A DNA stretch of 35,126 bases, taken from Candidatus Bathyarchaeota archaeon. GTDB lineage: Archaea > Thermoproteota > Bathyarchaeia > Bathyarchaeales > Bathycorpusculaceae. Under the pieces are notes generated by a model, which was not told where the DNA came from, ran no database searches, and was given only the letters and a program-made list of their open reading frames with translations. Below are positions 29,528 to 35,126 of this stretch, one piece after another (position 1 is the first letter of the stretch; each line of letters begins with the position of its first letter). Where the stretch lies: NCBI GenBank assembly GCA_029907545.1, contig JARYLR010000015.1, positions 1-35,126 on the forward strand. The letters run 5' to 3'. Position numbers and translations under genes: made by a program.

Positions 29528-30628
29528 ATGAATTCGATCATAGGAATAGCGGTAAAAGACATTAAAACGTTCTTCAGAGAGAAAGGAACAATCTTCTGGA
29601 CCATAGCCTTTCCAGTCCTCATTTTGCTCCTTTTCACAGCGATCTTTGGACGCGAAATACCTTTCAACGCCACAATAGGCGTAGTTGACAACGACAAAAC
29701 AGCCTCAAGCATAGGCATAGTCTCAGGGCTAAACGCTACAGGATTTCTCACGTTAAGAAATTATACAAACGTGACCGAAGCCTTTGAAGACCTAAACGCA
29801 ACAAACATACGAGCAGTGTTCATAATCCCCAGCAATTTTGAGCAGAGCCTTCCCTATCGAAACGCCACTGCGTTCCTAACGGTGGACGGGACAAACCCTG
29901 ACGTTGCCCGCATAGTCGAAGACGGGATCAGAACGCTTCTCTTAGGATACTACAAATATGCTTTCAACTACACCGATCCAGTAACGCTGAACGCAGAGAA
30001 AACAACCATAACCAAAAACATCGGATACAAAGAGAACATCGTGCCAGGAATGCTTACTTACCCTCTGCTCTTTTCCAGCATGGTTGTTGCCACAGGAGCC
30101 ATCGTCTTTGAAAGAGAAAAAGGCACTTTAAAGAAGATCAGAGCCTCACCAATCCACCCCATAAATATGCTTATCGGCAAAACGCTGGCTGCACTGTTCC
30201 AAACGGCCATAGCGATCATAATTATGTCGGCTCTAGCTGTAGTCTTGCTAGGTCCAAAGCTTAATTGGAATGTTCCTTTGCTTGTTCCCATATTTTTCCT
30301 AGGCTCAATGAACGGCATCGCCCTGGGCCTGATAATATCCTGCATCGGCAGAGCGCCCCAAGAGGCATCAAACGCCGCTACAACAATCGCCATTGTACTA
30401 CAATTCTTTACTGGAATGTATTTCCCAGTAGAATACCTCCCAGACTACATGCAACAAATCGGCCGCATCATACCTATGACCTACGCCGCACAGGCTATAA
30501 GAGACATCATGGTCCGCGACGCAACCGCAGCTGCCCTGCTCTGGCCTATAGCCACGCTTACAATAACAGCAGTTATCCTCTACGTGATTGGCATACTGCT
30601 CTACAAAAGATGGGTGGAAAAAGAGTAG
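29528..30628 (+). CDS. ABC-2 type transporter permease
   Basis: 366 residues with about six membrane spans. The first span follows KDIKTFFREKGTIFWTIAFPVLILLLF. Next is an extracytoplasmic domain of about 150 residues containing several N-x-S/T sequons. Five more spans form the C-terminal half, including FQTAIAIIIMSALAVVLL and LFFLGSMNGIALGLIISCIG. The architecture is that of the ABC2_membrane_3 family, and the conserved coupling block FEREKGTLKKIRASPI is present. It works with the upstream ATPase as an exporter of an unknown compound. The stop at 30628 lies 3 nt from the convergent CitG-like gene. Confidence 0.92.
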   Translation: MNSIIGIAVKDIKTFFREKGTIFWTIAFPVLILLLFTAIFGREIPFNATIGVVDNDKTASSIGIVSGLNATGFLTLRNYTNVTEAFEDLNATNIRAVFIIPSNFEQSLPYRNATAFLTVDGTNPDVARIVEDGIRTLLLGYYKYAFNYTDPVTLNAEKTTITKNIGYKENIVPGMLTYPLLFSSMVVATGAIVFEREKGTLKKIRASPIHPINMLIGKTLAALFQTAIAIIIMSALAVVLLGPKLNWNVPLLVPIFFLGSMNGIALGLIISCIGRAPQEASNAATTIAIVLQFFTGMYFPVEYLPDYMQQIGRIIPMTYAAQAIRDIMVRDATAAALLWPIATLTITAVILYVIGILLYKRWVEKE

Positions 30629-30631
30629 CCT

Positions 30632-31588
30632 TCAAGGTCTGTATCCGCCGAGAACACACAGCGAGAGGGCTGCTGCAACAATATCTGCGGTTGTGCCAGG
30701 ATTCAGAAGGTTGTTAGACGATCTTAGCTTCAAGTCAAACTCATGAAGCTTCTTCTTGCCTTCCTCTGTCTTTAGTCCTCCAAGCGCTAATACTTGTTTA
30801 GCAGCGGAAGAGACTTCTTCAGCCTTGTTTATGCCTATTTTGCGGGCTATAAAGGTGTCGGGGTTTTCTGAAAGCACCTTCAAGAAGGCGTGAATAACTG
30901 CAGTGTTTAGGTTTCCGTCTTCTCTGAGTACTTGCATTAGGAAGGGATATGCGACATCGAAGGTTACGGGGTAGTTCTTAACCCATTCGGCACAGACACT
31001 ATCCCACTTGGAACCTATCTCGAACACTTGATAAAGCGAGATCCCCCTTTCCATTATCTTATTAACAGAAGCTGGGTCGTTTACGTCAAGCTCAGGAACC
31101 TTGTTAAGTCCACTGGGCCTAGCAATCTCAATCGCTCTATACACGGCTACAGCGTCCTCCGATGTTGTCGATCTCACGACGCGACCAACATTCTCCCTTA
31201 GCTCCGAGATTTTGAAGGAGCCGTCATCCTTCTGAGGAGTCATCCCAGCAGCCACGGCGATAGGCATCAATAATATCACCGTGCCCAGCAACGTGTTGCC
31301 TCCTTTCTGCCACTGGTCAATGTCCGCCACGCACTGCTTGATGAGCTCTCCGACGCCGATTTCGCCTAGGCGAATCCGCCCCTCAGAACAGGCTATTCCC
31401 TTTTCTGCCGCATGTCTAAACCAAGGAGCGGCGGCTACGGCGGAAACAAGGAAATGCTCATAGCGCGTGCTCTCAAAGCCTGTGGTAAGGTTTACGTTTC
31501 CAGGTTTGTCTGCGCTGATCTCGAAGAGAATAGCCAGCTCAAGACATTTGGATATGTGAAGTGCTTTGTCGGATGGTTTCTGTGTCAA
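30632..31588 (-). CDS. CitG/MdcB-like triphosphoribosyl-dephospho-CoA synthase family protein
   Basis: About 318 residues. Family motifs are present: LELAILFEISADKPGNVN, which carries the K-P-G-N-V block, HFLVSAVAAAPWF, GEIGVGELIKQCV, QWQKGGNTLLGTVILLMPI with the GGNT nucleotide site, and the C-terminal SSNNLLNPGTTADIVAAALSL. CitG makes the prosthetic group of citrate lyase, but no citrate or malonate decarboxylase genes are here, so the archaeal substrate is unknown. The longer frame to 31696 is unlikely. A TATA-like GTTAATAAAACT (about 31618-31628) implies a start near 31600, so I chose the TTG at 31588, which has an AAGGGA tract before it. It is divergent from an ECF S component. Confidence 0.85.
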   Translation of the reverse strand: MTQKPSDKALHISKCLELAILFEISADKPGNVNLTTGFESTRYEHFLVSAVAAAPWFRHAAEKGIACSEGRIRLGEIGVGELIKQCVADIDQWQKGGNTLLGTVILLMPIAVAAGMTPQKDDGSFKISELRENVGRVVRSTTSEDAVAVYRAIEIARPSGLNKVPELDVNDPASVNKIMERGISLYQVFEIGSKWDSVCAEWVKNYPVTFDVAYPFLMQVLREDGNLNTAVIHAFLKVLSENPDTFIARKIGINKAEEVSSAAKQVLALGGLKTEEGKKKLHEFDLKLRSSNNLLNPGTTADIVAAALSLCVLGGYRP

Positions 31589-31617
31589 AGGTGTTCCCTT
31601 TCTTAGATTTGTGGAAA

Positions 31618-31628
31618 GTTTTATTAAC
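31618..31628 (-). promoter_or_regulatory. putative TATA box of the CitG-like gene
   Basis: Minus strand GTTAATAAAACT, about 30-40 nt before the TTG at 31588, giving a very short leader. This argues against the longer N-terminal reading frame. It shares the divergent intergenic region with the ECF gene. Confidence 0.4.
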
Positions 31629-31634
31629 GTTGTG

Positions 31635-31644
31635 TTAAAAAATA
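31635..31644 (+). promoter_or_regulatory. putative TATA box of the second ECF S component
   Basis: TTAAAAAATA about 40-49 nt before the ATG at 31684. The dyad at 31653-31666 falls between it and the expected transcription start. Confidence 0.4.
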
Positions 31645-31652
31645 CATCGAAA

Positions 31653-31666
31653 TGTAGTAAACTACA
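31653..31666. promoter_or_regulatory. perfect 6-bp inverted repeat, candidate operator
   Basis: TGTAGT-AA-ACTACA is an exact dyad between the TATA element and the start codon of the ECF S component gene. A bound repressor would block transcription initiation, a common way to control vitamin-transporter genes. No regulator can be assigned. Confidence 0.45.
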
Positions 31667-31683
31667 CGAATAGAGGCTACGTG

Positions 31684-32430
31684 ATGAGATTATCATCTAG
31701 GAATCTGGCTTTGGTTGCCGTTTTCGCAGCATTGTACTATGTGCTATCGCTTATAACACCGCATATTCCAGTTTACCAAGAAGTCAAAATCAGTTTGGAA
31801 GCTCTAATTGCTTCTGTATTTGGTCTCATTTTAGGTCCCTACTTAGGCATGCTTGCAGCCCTCGTAGGAGTTGCTGTAACTTGGACTATACCTCCGGGGA
31901 GCATGAGTCCCTCTGGCTTGCCTTTTCTGCTTTCTCCGCCTTTGAACGCTCTTGTCACGGGACTGGTGTTCTACAGAAAGTGGAAAGCCGGATTCCTGAT
32001 TTTTGGCCTTTTGATAGTTGCCTTCTTTTTTACGCCGCCGGTGCAGCCGCTGACAGAGAACATGTTCGTAGGAATAGCCGTGGTATGGGACAAAATAATC
32101 GCTTTACTGCTGATCTTGCCATGTGTGAAGCTTGCGGGGCAGCTGTCTAAACCTGGAACTGCTCCGCTTTTCTTCTTGCTGGCTTTCATTGGAAATCAGG
32201 TGGATAACATGTGGGGTGCGCTGGCCTTCGCCACGCCTATAGTCTACGAGGGAATTTTTAACATGACGATTGATGTGGTGCGTGTTGGATTCACTGTCAG
32301 CCCCTTCATCTATCCTGCAATAAGGATTATACAGGCTACAATTGCTATGTTTGTGGCTGTGCCACTTATAAAGGCAATTAAAGGGACTCCTTGGATTTGG
32401 CAGGAAGCAACCATTTTGGATCACGTGTGA
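31684..32430 (+). CDS. ECF transporter S component, substrate unknown (second copy)
   Basis: 248 residues, hydrophobic, with about six spans. The start MRLSSRNLALVAVFAALYYVLS includes the alanine-rich first helix of S subunits. The regions VKISLEALIASVFGLILGPYLGMLAALVGVAV, PSGLPFLLSPPLNALVTGL and PLFFLLAFIGNQVDNMWGALAF follow. Unlike ThiT it has no recognised ligand motif. The start may be GTG 31681 or ATG 31684; GAGG lies 7 nt before the ATG. The TATA at 31635-31644 and a dyad at 31653-31666 control it. It stands divergent from the CitG-like gene, so coenzyme or vitamin salvage is a reasonable guess, no more. Confidence 0.83.
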   Translation: MRLSSRNLALVAVFAALYYVLSLITPHIPVYQEVKISLEALIASVFGLILGPYLGMLAALVGVAVTWTIPPGSMSPSGLPFLLSPPLNALVTGLVFYRKWKAGFLIFGLLIVAFFFTPPVQPLTENMFVGIAVVWDKIIALLLILPCVKLAGQLSKPGTAPLFFLLAFIGNQVDNMWGALAFATPIVYEGIFNMTIDVVRVGFTVSPFIYPAIRIIQATIAMFVAVPLIKAIKGTPWIWQEATILDHV

Positions 32431-32479
32431 CTATGACTGGATAGGTTAAATGCTTCTCAATTCTTATAATCCTAGGCAG

Positions 32480-33508
32480 ATGCAGATGAAGGCACGTGAA
32501 GGAGATTTAGCTGAAACCCGTGACGATGCGATATTTGACGTTAAGGGACTAGTTCATCCCCCTGACCGGATTGTTGCCTTCATACGCTATTTCCCACAAA
32601 AAAGTGGCCGGCGAAAAAGGGAAACAACGGCTTACAGAAAGATCTATCCTTTATCTTTGCGATTTAAGCTTCTAAAAAAGATGTTTCCCGACTACCTTGT
32701 TCATGATCCTGTTTTCGATGAGATTCTCTGCGAAATTCCAGTTGAAAAAGTGAAAAGAATCTATGATCCTATAAAGAGACTAAAAGAGATGCGGAATTCA
32801 AAAACTCTGGATTCGGTTGAAGATAAGGCTCTAAAACTTGCTAGCCTTTTGAAAGAAACAGCGGGTATCCAATGGAATAGCCTTGGAGTTTCCGGATCCA
32901 TCCTAGTCGAGCTTCACCTTCCAGCTTCTGACATAGATCCCGTGGTTTATGGTTCTGAAAACTGCAGAAAGGTGTATTCTGCGCTTCAGGATCTCCTGCA
33001 TGATCAGCATTCACACTTCACTTCTTACACTGTGCCTGATTTGAGGCGTTTGTTCGCTTTTCGTTCGAGAGACACTAAGGTTAGCTTCGAAGATTTTGTT
33101 CGAACTGAACCACGGAAATTTTTACAAGGCAAGTTCCTTGGAAAAGACTACTATATCAGATTCGTGAAAAACTGGAATGAAATTGAAGAAAAGTATGGTG
33201 AAGTTCGCTACGTGAACACTGGACGCGCGAGGATAAACGCCACGGTCACAGAGGATTCAGAAGCGATTTTCACACCATGCATCTATCGCGTAAACAATGT
33301 GCAACCTATCACAGGAGTTGCAGCTGAGCCAATTGAGGAAATTGTATCTTTTCGCGGACGATTCTGCGAACAGGCAAAGAAAGGTGAAACTGTCATTGCA
33401 GAAGGTAAAATTGAACGAGTCATTGACAGAAGACGCGGTCGCGAGCACTATAGGCTTCTGCTGGGAAATCGTCCGGAAGACTTCATGGTTCTAACTCAGC
33501 CGAGCTAG
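32480..33508 (+). CDS. nucleotidyltransferase-domain protein, paralogue 1
   Basis: About 342 residues, one of three related proteins in tandem. The N-terminal module (about 1-60) has FDVKGLVHPPDRIVAFIRYFP, like the FRVFGYAHPRD of paralogue 2. A polymerase-beta-like nucleotidyltransferase motif GVSGSILVELHLPASDIDPVVYG follows (GS at about residue 140, Asp pair at about 151/153). A C-terminal beta-rich segment (EEIVSFRGRFCEQAKKGETVIAEGKIERVIDRR) looks like an OB fold. The Pro after the DID is unusual. The start is set at ATG 32480 (ATG 32486 also possible); the 32450 ATG lies in a TATA-like stretch. The 3' end overlaps paralogue 2 (minus) by 4 nt. The substrate is unknown. Confidence 0.8.
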   Translation: MQMKAREGDLAETRDDAIFDVKGLVHPPDRIVAFIRYFPQKSGRRKRETTAYRKIYPLSLRFKLLKKMFPDYLVHDPVFDEILCEIPVEKVKRIYDPIKRLKEMRNSKTLDSVEDKALKLASLLKETAGIQWNSLGVSGSILVELHLPASDIDPVVYGSENCRKVYSALQDLLHDQHSHFTSYTVPDLRRLFAFRSRDTKVSFEDFVRTEPRKFLQGKFLGKDYYIRFVKNWNEIEEKYGEVRYVNTGRARINATVTEDSEAIFTPCIYRVNNVQPITGVAAEPIEEIVSFRGRFCEQAKKGETVIAEGKIERVIDRRRGREHYRLLLGNRPEDFMVLTQPS

Positions 33509-34572
33509 ACAACTTTCATGACTTGCTCGTAGTATCTCGGGCAATAGGTCAAGGCGATTTGCAAGTAAGTTCCTTTCGAAGAGGAGACTTCTTCCAAGTT
33601 ACCTTCCACATAGACTTTCTCGTCTCTAAAAGCCTGAATCCGAAACTCTTCCATGTAGGAGATTATTTGCCGCGCTTCGATAGCGCTTCTCGATCCGTCT
33701 AATACGGTTAAAGGCTCAATGGTGTAGCTGGAGGGCATGAATAGCCCTTCCTTGTCGTTAACTATTCGGGCAATCATTTTAACCCAGCCCTTCTGAACGA
33801 TGCGCCCTTCCGGATCGTACTCTTCTTGAATTTCGCTCCAGTTCTTCACGGGTTCAAACTCGGTTTTTATAACTCTGCCTGAATCATAGTCTTTGAAGAT
33901 GGCGTAGATTAGTTTTCTGCGTTGATGTTCCAGGAATTCTTGGGCGCTTAAGTTGCGGAATCTCCATTTTTTCCCTGCAATTGCCATGTTCGTTTGAAAC
34001 TCATTCTTAAGCGGCGAGTCCCTCTCTTCGTAAACATCACCCAAAGTCTCGCGCAAGACGGAAGCATTCTTCTCGCCATAGACGATGAGGTCTATGTCAG
34101 AAAACTTGGGGTGATGAAATCCTTGGAGAACTGAGCCGAAAACTCCGAAATCCTTGACCAATAAACGTGAACGTTCTACAGAGAAACTTAGAACCTTCTG
34201 TAAAGCCTTTAGAAGCCCATCCTTGTCTCTTCTTTCAAGGACACTTTTCAACGTTTCATCTGGCTTTCGCACCTCAGCAATGTCTGGAAGCTTGACGCCT
34301 GCAACATTCTTCTGAAGCATCTCGTGAAAAACCATGTACTGTCTTGAACGGTTTTGAATAAGTTTCCATCCTTCATCGTCATAGAACTTGTAGAAAACGT
34401 TTCCTTTGTCGCCTCTTAGTGCTTTGGGATTGTCTGAGCGGAAGACTGCGGCTGGAGCATACTCGAGATCGCAGACATAGGCGTCTCTCGGATGCGCATA
34501 GCCAAATACACGGAAAATCATGTTGTCTTTGGTAACTATGGCGTCTCGGTCTCTGAGTTTTAGATCCGCCAA
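33505..34572 (-). CDS. nucleotidyltransferase-domain protein, paralogue 2
   Basis: 355 residues and the clearest member of the trio. It has the N-terminal module DNMIFRVFGYAHPRDAYVCDLEY, then a nucleotidyltransferase core DFGVFGSVLQGFHHPKFSDIDLIVYG (GS at 146-147, D159 and D161). A middle region, probably helical, includes SAQEFLEHQRRKLIYAIF. A C-terminal beta-rich OB-like module (FRIQAFRDEKVYVEGNLEEV, then GTYLQIAL) follows. The core resembles the minimal nucleotidyltransferases that transfer nucleotides to proteins, tRNA or antibiotics. It is not next to a HEPN partner, so it is not a simple toxin-antitoxin pair. Its first 13 nt overlap the end of paralogue 3, so the two are co-transcribed. 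Confidence 0.82.
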   Translation of the reverse strand: MADLKLRDRDAIVTKDNMIFRVFGYAHPRDAYVCDLEYAPAAVFRSDNPKALRGDKGNVFYKFYDDEGWKLIQNRSRQYMVFHEMLQKNVAGVKLPDIAEVRKPDETLKSVLERRDKDGLLKALQKVLSFSVERSRLLVKDFGVFGSVLQGFHHPKFSDIDLIVYGEKNASVLRETLGDVYEERDSPLKNEFQTNMAIAGKKWRFRNLSAQEFLEHQRRKLIYAIFKDYDSGRVIKTEFEPVKNWSEIQEEYDPEGRIVQKGWVKMIARIVNDKEGLFMPSSYTIEPLTVLDGSRSAIEARQIISYMEEFRIQAFRDEKVYVEGNLEEVSSSKGTYLQIALTYCPRYYEQVMKVV

Positions 34573-35126
34573 ATATGCTCTTCCTCGCTCGCTCCTGAAC
34601 CGACGACTGCCTGCCAGCGTACTTCACCGCTCTCAAGGTTTTCAACACGTTCCAGCATCCCACAAACCCTTATTCTATCTCCCTTTCTTGCCACGTTACG
34701 GTAGCATCCAATCATGGAAACAACCGTTTCCGGAATACGTGCCGCAGGAAGCTCCGACACAGCGTTAGTCGGGCGGTAGTCGTCAACTCCGTATATTGCT
34801 GGACGGAACATTGTCTCCTCGTCTGTTTTGACCCTGCACGTGAACTGGATGGATTTTATTGGCTTGTATTTGAATAGCCCATATTTCTGATGAGCCTCTT
34901 CAGGTTGGCGTACTGCGTTGTACATGAAAACTGTGTTCTTGAATCTTCCTTTAAAGTGCCTCATTTTATCTAGAAGATTACTGAACGAGTATTTGAGCAC
35001 CTTTGCCTCTACGAGCGTGTCTATTGCTTTTTCCACCTGCCGGAAGTTTCGCGATCCGTAGACGACCATGTCTATATCTGATTTCTCAGAGTGCATGTTT
35101 AAGGCGATTGAGCCGTGAACGCCGAA
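34560..35126 (-). CDS. nucleotidyltransferase-domain protein, paralogue 3 (N-terminus beyond window)
   Basis: 188 residues are visible. The first ten, FGVHGSIALN, continue straight into MHSEKSDIDMVVYGSRNFRQ, so the nucleotidyltransferase motif is complete but the N-terminal module lies beyond the right edge. The downstream region (NAVRQPEEAHQKYGLFKYKPIKS, then TCRVKTDEETMFRPAIYGVDDYRP) matches paralogue 2 in order. The C-terminus ISxIGxYRNVARKGDRIRVCGMLE-like segment is the OB module. It overlaps paralogue 2 by 13 nt. A reading that began at the internal ATG (35096) would cut the motif, so the true start is outside. Confidence 0.78.
   Translation of the reverse strand, partial: FGVHGSIALNMHSEKSDIDMVVYGSRNFRQVEKAIDTLVEAKVLKYSFSNLLDKMRHFKGRFKNTVFMYNAVRQPEEAHQKYGLFKYKPIKSIQFTCRVKTDEETMFRPAIYGVDDYRPTNAVSELPAARIPETVVSMIGCYRNVARKGDRIRVCGMLERVENLESGEVRWQAVVGSGASEEEHIWRI

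Noticed and set aside
32450-32479. ATG at 32450 as the start of nucleotidyltransferase paralogue 1
   Set aside because: It lies in a TATA-like GGTTAAATG stretch. The paralogue alignment begins near 32480.
1-35126. CRISPR array, transposon, prophage or defence island
   Set aside because: No regularly spaced repeats, integrase, transposase, cas or phage structural genes are seen. The tRNA genes have no flanking integrase.

Overview
The window looks like a chromosomal segment of an uncultured archaeon, most likely of the Bathyarchaeia/Thermoproteota type. This is an inference from gene content; no 16S rRNA gene is present. The archaeal markers are an Sm-like protein, split aconitase-X (phosphomevalonate dehydratase-type) subunits, the tetrahydromethanopterin C1 enzymes FwdD/B/A/C and Mch, intron-bearing tRNA genes with encoded CCA, TATA-type promoters with short leaders, and frequent GTG/TTG starts. 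No rRNA, CRISPR array, insertion sequence or phage gene was seen.

Layout. 1-1892: start of an ABC solute-binding protein (runs off the left edge), an Sm-like protein and an AIM24-family protein. 1973-4569: a D-2-hydroxyacid dehydrogenase-like protein abutting the two aconitase-X subunits. 4571-7828: class I aminotransferase, an OB-fold protein and a DEAD-box helicase, all on minus. 8052-9185: tRNA-Tyr and tRNA-Lys, each with two introns, a possible 39-residue membrane peptide between them, and a PadR-type regulator whose last 26 codons are in a shifted frame. 9557-12638: coiled-coil protein, histone-deacetylase-like hydrolase and class V aminotransferase. 12682-15903 (minus): valyl-tRNA synthetase and aspartate dehydrogenase. 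15975-18387: a TPP riboswitch leading a thiT / KaiC-like / PurM-HypE-like operon. 18357-22321 (minus): FdhD, ATP-grasp ligase, PPP phosphatase and coiled-coil protein. 22439-23083: an ECF S component. 23063-28422 (minus): fwdD-fwdB-fwdA-fwdC-mch. 28591-30628: an ABC export pair. 30632-32430: a CitG-like protein divergent from another ECF S component. 32480-35126: three paralogous nucleotidyltransferase-domain proteins, the last cut by the window edge.

How the genes fit together. FwdABCD and Mch form much of the tetrahydromethanopterin C1 branch (formylmethanofuran to methenyl/methylene-H4MPT). FdhD nearby may sulfurate the Mo/W-pterin cofactor of FwdB, and the ATP-grasp ligase could be a coenzyme glutamyl ligase (inference). 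The aconitase-X pair fits the archaeal modified mevalonate pathway. Three ECF S components without a local EcfA/EcfT suggest vitamin uptake through a shared module. One is under a TPP riboswitch; the other two have palindromes at their promoters.

The strongest items for a second look are the two doubly split tRNA genes (one intron lies in the T-loop), the riboswitch whose 3' end contains the Shine-Dalgarno sequence, the nucleotidyltransferase paralogue cluster, and several enzymes with substituted signature residues.
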